A stretch of 64,000 bases of DNA. Source: Roseburia hominis (GTDB lineage Bacteria > Bacillota > Clostridia > Lachnospirales > Lachnospiraceae). The stretch covers positions 3,782,001-3,846,000 of the forward strand of contig CP159990.1 in NCBI GenBank assembly GCA_040702975.1, in the 5' to 3' direction. The notes beneath the pieces are model-generated. The model did no database searches, was not told the origin of the DNA, and saw only the letters and a list, made by a program, of their open reading frames with translations. Positions 30,350-39,318 of this stretch are shown here, one piece after another (position 1 is the stretch's first letter; the number at the start of each line of letters is the position of its first letter). A program made the position numbers and the translations under genes.

Positions 30350-32182
30350 ATGAGCAGATTAGAAATTCCTACTCCGGGGAAGGCTCAGCTTACAATTGAG
30401 GGGCTTTACAAAGATCTGGAGCGAAGAATCGAATCTAGTCCTCCGGGACTATGCCCCGTAGACATGACGCGTGCATTTTTGGAGATGTGCCACGCGCAGA
30501 CCTGCGGGAAATGTGTTCCATGCCGTATCGGTCTCTGGCAGCTTAAAAACCTGCTGACTGATGTACTGAATGGAAAAGCAACTATGGAGACTTTGGACCT
30601 GATGGAAGATCTGGCGCTTGCGATTATGGACGGTGCCGACTGTGCCATCGGTTACGAGGCTGCACATATGGTTTACAAGAGCCTGATGGGCTGCCGGCAG
30701 GATTATGAAGAACATATCCACCAGGGGAAATGTACCTGCCAGTACACCCAGCCGGTTCCGTGTGTTTCACTTTGTCCTGCACATGTGGATATTCCGGGTT
30801 ACATAGCACTTGTTGGGGAAGGCCGCTATGCCGACGCGATCCGCCTGATCAGAAAGGACAATCCGTTCCCGACCACCTGTGGCTTTATCTGCGAGCACCC
30901 CTGCGAGGCCCGCTGCCGCAGGAACATGGTAGATGATGCTGTCAATATCCGCGGCCTTAAGAGAATGGCTGCTGATTACGCCGGAAAGGTACCGCCTCCG
31001 AAATGCGGACCGTCCACCGGCAAACGTGTAGCCATTGTCGGCGGAGGCCCGGGAGGACTCAGCGCTGCTTATTATCTGCAGCTTATGGGCCACCAGGTGA
31101 CCGTATTTGAGATGCTGCCGAAACTCGGCGGTATGCTGCGTTATGGTATCCCGAATTACCGTCTTCCGAAAGACAGACTGGACGACGATATTAATGCGAT
31201 CCTCGAGACCGGCGTGGAAGTTCGTTTCGGCCAGAGAATCGGTAAAGATATGACGATTCAGAGTCTTCGCGAAGAATATGACGCCGTTCTGATCACGATC
31301 GGCGCCAGCACCGACAAGAAGCTGGGCATCGAGGGCGAGCAGGCAGAGGGCGTTCTCTCCGCAGTGAAGTTCCTCCGCGACGTAGGCAAGAACGAAAATC
31401 CGGATCTGACCGGACAGGAAGTTGCCGTAATCGGCGGCGGAAATGTTTCTATGGACGCCGTTCGTACTGCAAGAAGACTGGGCGCTAAGAAGGTCAGCAT
31501 CGTTTACCGTCGTAGGGTAGCCGATATGACCGCTCTTCCCGCTGAGATCGAGGGCGCCATCGCAGAGGGTATCGAGGTAAAGACTCTGATGGCTCCTTCC
31601 CGCATCGAGACAGATGAGAACGGACATGTCACCGGTATTTATGTGACTCCGCAGATGATCAGCAAGATCAAAGACGGACGTGCCAGTGTACGCCCGACAG
31701 GAGAGCCTGATGTATTTATTCCGTGCCAGACACTGATCGTAGCAATCGGTCAGGATATCGAATACCAGCACTTCGAGGAAGCTGGCGTTCCGGTACAGCG
31801 CGGTAAGATTCTGACCCAGAAATACGGCGGATTCGACAATATTCCGGGCGTATTTGCCGGCGGTGACTGTGCATCCGGCCCGGCAACTGTGATCAAAGCC
31901 ATTGCTGCTGCCAAGGTAGTAGCTGCCAATATCGACGAATATCTGGGATTCCACCATGAGATCGGCTGTGATGTGGAGATTCCGGAAGCACGTCTTGACG
32001 ACCGCCCGCCGTGCGGAAGAGTCAATATAACCGAACGCGAAGCATGCGAGCGTGTATGTGACTTTAACGGTGTAGAAAACTGCATGACCGAAGCAGAAGC
32101 AAAACAGGAAGCAAGCAGATGTCTGCGCTGTGACCACTTCGGCTACGGCATTTTCAAAGGAGGCCGGGAAAAATTATGGTAA
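30350..32182 (+). CDS. GltD-like FAD/NAD(P) oxidoreductase with N-terminal NuoF-type Fe-S domain, hydrogenase partner
   Basis: 610 residues from the ATG at 30350 (GAGGAG upstream; the frame extends to 30281 without a site). Residues 1-115 match the C-terminal Fe-S part of NuoF: C52-x2-C55-x2-C58 in CGKCVPCRIG and C98 later. Residues 128-205 carry the cysteine-rich N-terminal domain of glutamate synthase small subunit (C177, C181, C185, C189). From about 226 come two Rossmann folds (VGGGPGG and VIGGGNVSMDA) for FAD and NAD(P)H, ending with CLRCD. It overlaps the hydrogenase start by 7 bases, so the two very likely form one complex passing electrons between NAD(P)H and the H-cluster enzyme. The N-terminal NuoF piece lacks the FMN/NADH Rossmann part. 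Confidence 0.85.
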   Translation: MSRLEIPTPGKAQLTIEGLYKDLERRIESSPPGLCPVDMTRAFLEMCHAQTCGKCVPCRIGLWQLKNLLTDVLNGKATMETLDLMEDLALAIMDGADCAIGYEAAHMVYKSLMGCRQDYEEHIHQGKCTCQYTQPVPCVSLCPAHVDIPGYIALVGEGRYADAIRLIRKDNPFPTTCGFICEHPCEARCRRNMVDDAVNIRGLKRMAADYAGKVPPPKCGPSTGKRVAIVGGGPGGLSAAYYLQLMGHQVTVFEMLPKLGGMLRYGIPNYRLPKDRLDDDINAILETGVEVRFGQRIGKDMTIQSLREEYDAVLITIGASTDKKLGIEGEQAEGVLSAVKFLRDVGKNENPDLTGQEVAVIGGGNVSMDAVRTARRLGAKKVSIVYRRRVADMTALPAEIEGAIAEGIEVKTLMAPSRIETDENGHVTGIYVTPQMISKIKDGRASVRPTGEPDVFIPCQTLIVAIGQDIEYQHFEEAGVPVQRGKILTQKYGGFDNIPGVFAGGDCASGPATVIKAIAAAKVVAANIDEYLGFHHEIGCDVEIPEARLDDRPPCGRVNITEREACERVCDFNGVENCMTEAEAKQEASRCLRCDHFGYGIFKGGREKLW

Positions 32183-33921
32183 ATTTAACAATAGATAATA
32201 TCGCTGTTAGCGTACCCGAGGGTACGACGATCATGGAGGCAGCTGCCAGTGTAAATATTCCGATTCCGAAGCTCTGCTATCTGAAGGATATCAATGAGAT
32301 CGCAGCCTGCCGTGTCTGCGTAGTGGAACTGGAAGGCATGGATAAACTGATTACCTCCTGTAACAACAAGGTAAAGGAAGGCATGGTGATCTACACCAAC
32401 AGTCCCAAGGTCCGTGCCGCAAGAAAGAGAACGGTGCAGCTTATTCTTTCTCAGCACGATTGCAAATGTGCGACCTGTGTGCGCAGCGGAAACTGTACCT
32501 TGCAGAAAATTGCAAATGATTTTAACATTATTGATCTTCCGTTTAAGGAAAGATTTGAAGACACACCGTGGGATAAGACATTCCCACTGATCCGGGATTC
32601 CAGAAAATGCGTAAAGTGTATGCGCTGTATCCAGGTCTGTGACAAGATTCAGGACCTGCATATCTGGGACGTAACAAGTACCGGTTCCAGAACCACCGTC
32701 GGAGTTTCCGGGAACCGCAAGATTACCGATGCAGACTGCTCTCTCTGCGGCCAGTGTATCACCCATTGTCCGGTAGGCGCTCTGCGTGAGCGTGATGACA
32801 CCGACAGGGTATGGGATGCGATCGCTGACAAGAAGAAAGTCGTTGTAGCCCAGGTAGCGCCGGCAGTACGTGCCGCATGGGGCGAAGCACTCGGACTTCC
32901 GCTTGAGCAGGCTACAGTCGGAAAGATTATGGACTCTCTTAAGAAGCTTGGCGTTGACTATGTATTTGATACTTCCTTCACTGCCGACCTTACCATCATG
33001 GAAGAAGGCAATGAATTCCTGGAGCGTTTTACAAAAGGAGAACTGAAATCAAGACCGATGTTCACCTCCTGCTGCCCGGGCTGGGTACGTTTCATCAAAT
33101 CCCAGTATCCGCATCTGGTTCCGCAGTTATCCACCGCGAAATCACCACAGCAGATGTTCGGCGCCGTAATGAAGACCTATTTCGCTCAGTCGATCGGCGT
33201 AAAACCGGAAGATATGTTCACCGTATCCATTATGCCCTGCGTAGCCAAGAAGGGCGAGAGCAATATGGAACTGTTCTACGGAGAATATGCCGGACATGAT
33301 ACCGATGTGGTTCTTACCACCCGCGAACTGACCCGCATGATCCGTTCTGCACATATCAATCCGGAGACCCTCGTAGATCGTGAGTGCGATCCACTGATGA
33401 AAGAATGGTCCGGAGCAGGCGTCATCTTCGGCGCTACCGGCGGCGTTATGGAAGCGGCTCTCAGAACCGCACATTATCTGGTAACCGGAAAGAATCCCAA
33501 GCCGGACGCATTTAAAGCAGTGAGAAGTCCTGCTTTTGGAACCGGTGTGATCGAGGCGGAGGTGACGCTCGGCGATGCAACGGTCCGCGCTGCAGTTGTC
33601 AGCGGCCTTGGCAATACCAGAAAGCTGATCGAGGCTATTGAGCGTGGCGAGGTTCACTATGATTTCGTAGAAGTTATGGCCTGTCCCGGCGGCTGTGTCG
33701 GCGGCGGTGGACAACCAATCCACGACGGACAGGAGCTGGCCCATGAACGTGGCGAGAACCTGTATTTCCTGGACGAAAACTGCAAGATCCGCTTCTCTCA
33801 TGAGAATCCGGATGTCCTGAAGCTCTATGAGGATTTCATGGAAAAACCGCTGTCTCACAAGGCACATATGCTTCTGCATACCGATCATAATGCATGGGAA
33901 ATGCCGCGGAAACCGCAATAA
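32176..33921 (+). CDS. [FeFe]-hydrogenase catalytic subunit
   Basis: 581 residues with CpI-like architecture. [2Fe-2S] domain: C34, C45, C48, C62. His-Cys3 cluster: H94, C98, C101, C107. Two [4Fe-4S] clusters: C145, C148, C151, C155 and C188, C191, C194, C198. H-cluster motifs: L1 TSCCPGW (C299, C300), L2 MPCVAKKGE (C355) and L3 ACPGGCVGGGGQP (C503, C507). A small-subunit-like C-terminus follows. All catalytic ligands are present. AAAGGAGG lies just before the ATG, which overlaps the upstream stop. It reduces protons or oxidises H2 in the cytoplasm, coupled to the GltD-like flavoprotein. HydE, HydF and HydG maturases are not in this window. Confidence 0.93.
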   Translation: MVNLTIDNIAVSVPEGTTIMEAAASVNIPIPKLCYLKDINEIAACRVCVVELEGMDKLITSCNNKVKEGMVIYTNSPKVRAARKRTVQLILSQHDCKCATCVRSGNCTLQKIANDFNIIDLPFKERFEDTPWDKTFPLIRDSRKCVKCMRCIQVCDKIQDLHIWDVTSTGSRTTVGVSGNRKITDADCSLCGQCITHCPVGALRERDDTDRVWDAIADKKKVVVAQVAPAVRAAWGEALGLPLEQATVGKIMDSLKKLGVDYVFDTSFTADLTIMEEGNEFLERFTKGELKSRPMFTSCCPGWVRFIKSQYPHLVPQLSTAKSPQQMFGAVMKTYFAQSIGVKPEDMFTVSIMPCVAKKGESNMELFYGEYAGHDTDVVLTTRELTRMIRSAHINPETLVDRECDPLMKEWSGAGVIFGATGGVMEAALRTAHYLVTGKNPKPDAFKAVRSPAFGTGVIEAEVTLGDATVRAAVVSGLGNTRKLIEAIERGEVHYDFVEVMACPGGCVGGGGQPIHDGQELAHERGENLYFLDENCKIRFSHENPDVLKLYEDFMEKPLSHKAHMLLHTDHNAWEMPRKPQ

Positions 33922-34020
33922 TTTCCCGATGTCGAAGCTAAGGCAAGCGCCGGATGAACATGCAGGCATGTCTTCCCGGCTTGCTGCCAATGAAACTCGG
34001 CACATAATATAAAACGGAAT

Positions 34021-34052
34021 GGCGTCTCCTTTTCGGGAGGCGCCGTTTTTTT
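34021..34052 (+). terminator. Terminator of the hydrogenase operon
   Basis: GGCGTCTCC and GGGAGGCGCC form the stem with a 5-base loop, followed by seven T residues. Confidence 0.9.
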
Positions 34053-34216
34053 CATTTTCTCTTATATTACCTATCTCTCTATTGCGAAGTTTTCCAGGAT
34101 AAAATATAATAGGATAGAAGGCAGATGCCTTGGTAAATATTTGAATTCTGCGTTATAGAAGCATATTCTCATATTTTTCACTTGTCATGCATACAAAAGA
34201 TTGAGGGGGACAACTT

Positions 34217-35137
34217 ATGTTACATTTTATCGTAAATCCCAGTGCGCGTTCCGGTCTTGGAAAGTCGGTCTGGGAAAACACCAGACAAAGGCTTTCCTGC
34301 AGCCAGACTCCGTATCAGGTACATTTTACCGAAGGGCCTCATCACGCCACGGAGCTTGTTTCTAAAATCACGGGGGACGGACGATCCCACACGCTGGTCG
34401 TTCTGGGAGGCGACGGAAGCATCGACGAAGCGGTGAACGGAATCCGCTATTCGGGCAAGACCACCCTGGGATATATTCCCTTCGGTTCCGGCAATGATTT
34501 TGCACGTGGGCTTGGGATTTCCGTCCATGCCGACCAGGCACTGGCCACAGTGCTTGCGCCCTCTTCTATCCGGCATCTGGATCTGGGAAAGATCCGTTTT
34601 GGCCAGACCACCCACCGTTTTGCCGTAAGTGCGGGGATTGGCTACGATGCCGATATTTGCCACAGGCTTGACGCTTCCGGTCTGAAAAAGCTGCTGAACC
34701 GCTTTCATCTGGGCAGACTGGCCTACGCAGGAATGGGCCTGGTCCGGCTGATCTGCTACAAGCCTTCTGAGATGACCACCACTCTGGACGACTTAAAAAC
34801 TCTGCATTTTAAGCGGGCGTATTTTGCGGCTGCCATGAATCTGCGATATGAGGGCGGCGGCTGTATGTTCTGTCCGAATGCACTTCCCGATGACGGTTAC
34901 CTGGATTTGATCGTGATCGCCGATATTTCAAAGCTCAGGGCTCTGATCACCATTCTTCCTACCGTTTTTACCGGGAAGCATATCCATATGAAGGGGGTAC
35001 ATATTTATCGCTGCAAAAAGGCAGACATTACTTCTTCCCTTGCACTTCCCGTGCACTCAGACGGAGAACCGCTGCCGCCGGTTCGGAAGATCTCGTTTTC
35101 AGTAATTCCGGATTTCGTCCACGTAATCGTGCGATGA
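34217..35137 (+). CDS. Diacylglycerol kinase family lipid kinase
   Basis: 306 residues. The N-terminus MLHFIVNPSARSG and the nucleotide loop VVLGGDGSIDEAVNG near residue 60, then YIPFGSGNDFARGLG near 92, identify the DagK/YegS/LCB5 family. It would phosphorylate diacylglycerol or a related lipid at the membrane. Followed at 59 bases by a glycerophosphodiester phosphodiesterase and, beyond an insertion, by a PAP2 phosphatase, so a lipid-turnover cluster is likely. Confidence 0.9.
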   Translation: MLHFIVNPSARSGLGKSVWENTRQRLSCSQTPYQVHFTEGPHHATELVSKITGDGRSHTLVVLGGDGSIDEAVNGIRYSGKTTLGYIPFGSGNDFARGLGISVHADQALATVLAPSSIRHLDLGKIRFGQTTHRFAVSAGIGYDADICHRLDASGLKKLLNRFHLGRLAYAGMGLVRLICYKPSEMTTTLDDLKTLHFKRAYFAAAMNLRYEGGGCMFCPNALPDDGYLDLIVIADISKLRALITILPTVFTGKHIHMKGVHIYRCKKADITSSLALPVHSDGEPLPPVRKISFSVIPDFVHVIVR

Positions 35138-35196
35138 TTTGCGCACTTATATGGACTATATATTTATCATATTTCATATTTTAGAGGAGGCGCTTC

Positions 35197-36036
35197 ATGT
35201 TTCTGTTTATCATCATACTCGGCATCCTTATTGGGAGCATTCTGCTTTATTTATACTTGATCATGCCCAATCTGACACGCCGACGTGATATGGTTCCTTT
35301 TCTCGGCAGGGACTATGCCCACCGGGGACTTCACAATGCAAATGCCTTGGTTCCCGAGAACTCCATGCCCGCTTTTAAAGAGGCCGTCAAAAGGAATCTG
35401 GCCATTGAGCTGGATATCCATATCACCCGTGATAATCAGGTGGTCGTCTTTCATGATGATACGCTGGACCGCATCTGCGGCGTTCCCGGCACCATCGAGG
35501 AGTATACTCTGGCAGAGCTCAGAAATCTGCATCTTTTAGGAACCGCAGAGCGGATTCCGCTGTTTTCCGATGTTCTGGACTACATCGACGGGCGCGTACC
35601 CCTGCTTGTGGAGCTAAAGCTCCCCTCCCGCGACATGCGCCTCTGCGCTTACGCCTGGGAGCTTTTAAAAGACTATCGCGGGAAATTTCTGATTCAGTCT
35701 TTTAATACCCTTGGAGTACGCTGGTTTTATAAAAATGCGCCGCATATCCTGCGCGGACAGCTCTCCAGTGCACTGACCCGCTCTGACAGAAAGCCTCACT
35801 ATCTGTTTCGGCTCTGTGTACAGTTTTTACTGACAAATATCCTGTGCCGCCCGGATTTTATCTCCTACAAGCTGGCAGACAGCGAGAATCTCAGTCTGCT
35901 TTTGGTCCACAGGCTGTTTCACACCCCGATTGCCGTGTGGACGCTGCGCACGCCGAAAGCCTACCAAAAAGCACACCATCAATTTGATATGTACATTTTT
36001 GAACTTCCGGCCAAAACAGCCTCGTACACTCATTAA
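35197..36036 (+). CDS. Glycerophosphodiester phosphodiesterase family protein
   Basis: 279 residues. One N-terminal transmembrane helix (about 2-24) anchors a GDPD TIM-barrel domain: YAHRGLHN near 41 with PENSMPAF, the metal/catalytic motif AIELDIHITRDNQVVVFHDD near 70-90, and VELKLPS near 135. Likely releases glycerol 3-phosphate from deacylated phospholipids. The final 249 bases belong to a 316-bp sequence that is repeated on the other side of the adjacent insertion element, so the gene itself stays complete. Confidence 0.9.
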   Translation: MFLFIIILGILIGSILLYLYLIMPNLTRRRDMVPFLGRDYAHRGLHNANALVPENSMPAFKEAVKRNLAIELDIHITRDNQVVVFHDDTLDRICGVPGTIEEYTLAELRNLHLLGTAERIPLFSDVLDYIDGRVPLLVELKLPSRDMRLCAYAWELLKDYRGKFLIQSFNTLGVRWFYKNAPHILRGQLSSALTRSDRKPHYLFRLCVQFLLTNILCRPDFISYKLADSENLSLLLVHRLFHTPIAVWTLRTPKAYQKAHHQFDMYIFELPAKTASYTH

Positions 36037-36103
36037 AATATCGATAAAAAAATGTGAATGTTTTATGAAGATGGTTGTTTAGAAACCCGATTGATGATAT
36101 ACT
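35788..36103 (+). repeat. 316-bp direct repeat, left copy
   Basis: Identical by eye to 38105-38420. It covers the 3' end of the GDPD gene and 67 bases beyond its stop. It bounds the insertion element and is best read as a very long target-site duplication. Confidence 0.92.
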
Positions 36104-36117
36104 CCCATCTTTGACAG

Positions 36118-36166
36118 TAAAAATCCGTAGATTGCTGTAAAATCAAGCTTTCTACGGATTTTTTTG
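36118..36166. terminator. Hairpin inside the IS left end
   Basis: AAAAATCCGTAGA and TCTACGGATTTTTTT pair around a 20-base loop, with T runs on both strands. It can end the transposase transcript and also shield the transposase from transcription entering from the GDPD side. Confidence 0.8.
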
Positions 36167-36191
36167 TTGTTCAAAATGTAGCTATATATTA

Positions 36192-37976
36192 TTACTTTTT
36201 CTTCTTTGAGGCTCGTATTATTTTCCTCATATTTACATCAGTTATGATTTGATAATCGGTACGGAATCCGGCTGTTTCGTGTAGTCTGTCCGTCAGATCC
36301 GTCCTTGTATAAACGGGTGTGTACCCCAGTTTCTCACCGGGGCGGGCCATCATCATGTTCTTTAAAGTATCTATGATTTCCTCACATGTATAGGCTTCTT
36401 TGAGTTCCTTTTCCAGAATCCTGTAGATAACAAGTGCTATAAAACAAGTGATGAAATGGGCACGGATATGGTCTTCTGTCTGAAGGTATACGGGGCGGGC
36501 CCTGAATTCCGTTTTCATGACCCGGAAACATTCTTCAATCTCCCAGCGCTTCTTGTTGATTCTTACGATCTCTTCTACACTCATATCATCCAGGTTCGTG
36601 CATACAGCATAGAAACCATCATAACGTTCTTCTTCCCGGATTGCATCTGTATTAAGATACACGATCTCTTCTGAGCAGACTTCTCCATCTTTGGTTGCTT
36701 TCTCTCTGGAGATAAATCTGTGCGGGTCATTCTGGTTCTTGGGACGCTGTTTATACTTCCCATCATTAATAAGCTGCTGTGCACGCTCGACCTGCCCGTT
36801 CCGGATCTTCCTCTGATAAGCTTTATATTTTGGAGAAAAAGAAACGACCAGATGTTGTTCTAATGGCTGGGCTCCTTTTTTGATCTTCCGTTGGGAGAGG
36901 TCCTCTTTGATCCAGCGATCCTTATAAAAAATGTTTTTATAATTCTTTGCTTCATCGATCTCGTTGAGATTAAAGGTTTCATCAGAACCTGGCAGGTGCC
37001 ATCCGTCTGGATCAAGTGCAAAATCCTTGAGATAGTCAGGCAGCTGTTTTATGGATTGTATGGTAATAAAACTACGGAGCTGTACACCATTAATCTTTCT
37101 GTCATTGAACTTCCGGTTTGTCTTGGAAGAAAGCCCTGCATCTGTACAGACGATGATCTGGTCAAGTCCGTAATCGCGGAGTACTTTTTGCTCCAGTGGT
37201 TTCAAAGTGGGCTGTTCATTTTTGTTTCCGGGATAAATATCGAAGGCCAGCGGAATGCCGTCGTGATCCATGAACAGTCCCATACCAACGATAGGGAGGG
37301 GCTGGTGCTGTTTGGATTTTCCATAGCGGCGCAGATCATCTGCCTCTTCAATCTCAAAGAAGTAATTCGTACAGTCATAATAAAGGACATCTTTCCTGCG
37401 TTCGCAGACCTTCTGGCTGTTTTTATAAAGCTGTGCCTGTATAAGATCATTTTCTTCCGAAAGGACAGAAAGGGTCCTGTAGATGTCATGCAGTTCGAAT
37501 GTGGGCTGCTCAATAAATTTCGTGGCCTGTCTGTTGGAGGACAGTTTTGAAGATGGATAAAGAATTCTTGTATAAATAAGCTTCGAAAGGACATCATTCA
37601 AATCATAAGCAAAAGAATGACGGGAGGAAATATCCCTGCATATTTTGTCCAGCCCCAAACTATAATAAATGTTCTGCAGGAAGAGATAACCGCAGTTAAA
37701 AAGCTTCTGTTCATTTTTCTTCAGGAGCTTTGAAGGAGAATAGCTGATAAGGATTTCTTTGTTCTCATCATACTCTTTGCGATTTAATTCATTGACATAC
37801 TCCTGTGCCCATACATAGGGATCCTTACCACCGGCTTTTGCGGTGACTTCTGTCAGGTTGCCAAGTTTTTCAACTGTGACAGTGGTCACACGGCCATCTG
37901 GTTTTCGGATTGTTTTCTGTACATAAAAGGATGCAGAATTTTTCGATTTGCTTACTGTAAGTTTCATGGCAAACAC
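36192..37976 (-). CDS. IS1634-family transposase (DDE type)
   Basis: 594 residues. DDE landmarks: first Asp in LYYDCTNYFFE near 205, second Asp in VCTDAGLSSKTN near 282, a DGFYAVCTN block near 462 and the glutamate in RWEIEECFRVMK near 490, matching the Y-(2)-R-(3)-E-(6)-K signature of the IS4/IS1634 group. GGAGG lies upstream of the ATG. The frame is complete, so the element may be active or recently active. Confidence 0.92.
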   Translation of the reverse strand: MFAMKLTVSKSKNSASFYVQKTIRKPDGRVTTVTVEKLGNLTEVTAKAGGKDPYVWAQEYVNELNRKEYDENKEILISYSPSKLLKKNEQKLFNCGYLFLQNIYYSLGLDKICRDISSRHSFAYDLNDVLSKLIYTRILYPSSKLSSNRQATKFIEQPTFELHDIYRTLSVLSEENDLIQAQLYKNSQKVCERRKDVLYYDCTNYFFEIEEADDLRRYGKSKQHQPLPIVGMGLFMDHDGIPLAFDIYPGNKNEQPTLKPLEQKVLRDYGLDQIIVCTDAGLSSKTNRKFNDRKINGVQLRSFITIQSIKQLPDYLKDFALDPDGWHLPGSDETFNLNEIDEAKNYKNIFYKDRWIKEDLSQRKIKKGAQPLEQHLVVSFSPKYKAYQRKIRNGQVERAQQLINDGKYKQRPKNQNDPHRFISREKATKDGEVCSEEIVYLNTDAIREEERYDGFYAVCTNLDDMSVEEIVRINKKRWEIEECFRVMKTEFRARPVYLQTEDHIRAHFITCFIALVIYRILEKELKEAYTCEEIIDTLKNMMMARPGEKLGYTPVYTRTDLTDRLHETAGFRTDYQIITDVNMRKIIRASKKKK

Positions 37977-38104
37977 CTCCTAATCCTTATTATACCACAT
38001 ATAGCTACAAATAGCCACAACAAAACGAATAAGATTTGACAAAAAAATACAGGCTTTATGGGGCCTGCAAGTACTTTTTCCATTATTTAACTGTCAAACT
38101 CCCG

Positions 38105-38353
38105 AGAAAGCCTCACTATCTGTTTCGGCTCTGTGTACAGTTTTTACTGACAAATATCCTGTGCCGCCCGGATTTTATCTCCTACAAGCTGGCAGACAGC
38201 GAGAATCTCAGTCTGCTTTTGGTCCACAGGCTGTTTCACACCCCGATTGCCGTGTGGACGCTGCGCACGCCGAAAGCCTACCAAAAAGCACACCATCAAT
38301 TTGATATGTACATTTTTGAACTTCCGGCCAAAACAGCCTCGTACACTCATTAA
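38105..38353 (+). pseudogene. 3' fragment of the GDPD gene created by the IS duplication
   Basis: The last 82 codons and stop of the GDPD gene, repeated after the IS. An open frame reads into it from the IS right end (from 38036), but it has no start signal and is not a functional gene. Confidence 0.85.
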
Positions 38354-38420
38354 AATATCGATAAAAAAATGTGAATGTTTTATGAAGATGGTTGTTTAGA
38401 AACCCGATTGATGATATACT
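38105..38420 (+). repeat. 316-bp direct repeat, right copy
   Basis: Second copy of 35788-36103, offset 2,317 bases, with no difference seen. Contains a promoterless 3' fragment of the GDPD gene. Confidence 0.92.
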
Positions 38421-38421
38421 A

Positions 38422-38528
38422 ACCATGATTCTTCGAATCATGGCCCCTCTGGGGGATTTTAGCGCCATATTTCTGCGGTGAACGCAGAAATCTATGCGCA
38501 GGTATAATGTCTGCCGACATTATACCAC
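38422..38528. repeat. 107-bp multi-hairpin element, copy A
   Basis: Four successive stems: ATGATTC/GAATCAT, CCCC/GGGG, TTTCTGCG/CGCAGAAA and ATAATGTC/GACATTAT, with the single-stranded core GATTTTAGCGCCATA between the second and third. A copy with about 6 differences lies at 48800-48907. It sits directly after the right direct repeat, so it originally followed the GDPD gene. Confidence 0.88.
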
Positions 38529-38639
38529 GACGATAAATGAGAATTTTGACGTTTGCATAAGAAATTTAATTTTATTCTAAAAATACTACGCCATCACATA
38601 TGAGTTTGACATTTTCTATTATGAAGGGGTCCTGTTACT

Positions 38640-39311
38640 TTGAATACGATTCGATTGACGATAAAACAATTTATCCACAAATACAGTCATGCCTGTATCC
38701 TGTTGTACGGGCTGGTCTATATGGCATGGTTCGGTTATCTGGAAAAGACCGTCACCAGCGATTACTTTGTGATCCATTCGGTATTCGATGATTTCATTCC
38801 CTTTATCGAAGTGTTCATCATTCCTTACCTGATGTGGTTCGCCTTTATTGCAGTAACGGTGCTTTATTTCCTGTTCACGGATAAGCAAGGATATCTCAGA
38901 CTGACAACGCTGATGTTTACAGGTATGACCATATTCCTGATCATCTGCACGATCTTTCCGAACGGTCTGAATCTGCGCCCGGAGGTCTTTACCCGGGAAA
39001 ATATTTTTATCGACCTGGTACGCCACCTTTATGCGGCAGATACGCCTACGAACGTTCTGCCCAGCCTGCATGTGTATAATTCCATCGCATGTTATATTGC
39101 AATCTCACACAGCGAGAAGCTCCGGCAATCCCGCCTGGTACAGAAGGGTTCCTTTATCCTGACCGTGCTGATCGTCCTGTCTACCATGTTTTTAAAGCAG
39201 CATTCCGTCGTGGACGTGGTAGCGGCCGGCGTGATGGCATATTTCATGTACCAGATTGTATATGTTCCATCGGAGACGAGAATCTCTGTGCTTGCACGAC
39301 AGACCATTTAA
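38640..39311 (+). CDS. PAP2-family phosphatase
   Basis: 223 residues with five or six hydrophobic segments. The PAP2 motifs are partly visible: NVLPSLHVYNSIA (the PSxH motif, near 140) and MFLKQHSVVDVVAAGVMA (the final H-x3-D motif, near 192). The first KX6RP motif is not obvious. Likely dephosphorylates phosphatidate or undecaprenyl diphosphate at the outer membrane face. The start is a TTG with AAGGGG 10 bases upstream. It probably once followed the GDPD gene as part of a lipid cluster. Confidence 0.82.
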   Translation: MNTIRLTIKQFIHKYSHACILLYGLVYMAWFGYLEKTVTSDYFVIHSVFDDFIPFIEVFIIPYLMWFAFIAVTVLYFLFTDKQGYLRLTTLMFTGMTIFLIICTIFPNGLNLRPEVFTRENIFIDLVRHLYAADTPTNVLPSLHVYNSIACYIAISHSEKLRQSRLVQKGSFILTVLIVLSTMFLKQHSVVDVVAAGVMAYFMYQIVYVPSETRISVLARQTI

Positions 39312-39318
39312 CCCGGTC

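Larger units (their letters stand above)
36104..38104 (-). mobile_element. IS1634-family insertion sequence
   Basis: About 2,001 bp between two 316-bp direct repeats. Near both ends, 6 bases in, is the inverted motif TTTGACAGT followed by A-rich sequence (left 36110, right complement near 38098-38090). It encodes one transposase on the minus strand and has a terminator-like hairpin at its left end. Members of the IS1634/IS1549 group are known for unusually long target duplications, which fits. Confidence 0.88.

Noticed and set aside
30767-32137. A 456-codon open frame on the minus strand opposite the GltD-like gene
   Set aside because: It is an antisense shadow of a strongly recognisable flavoprotein gene, has an implausible composition and matches no family.
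33142-34005. A 287-codon minus-strand frame opposite the hydrogenase
   Set aside because: Shadow of the [FeFe]-hydrogenase reading frame, with no family features.
38036-38353. A new gene formed by the IS end and the GDPD fragment
   Set aside because: It lacks a start signal, and the coding part is an exact duplicate of the GDPD 3' end produced by the insertion.
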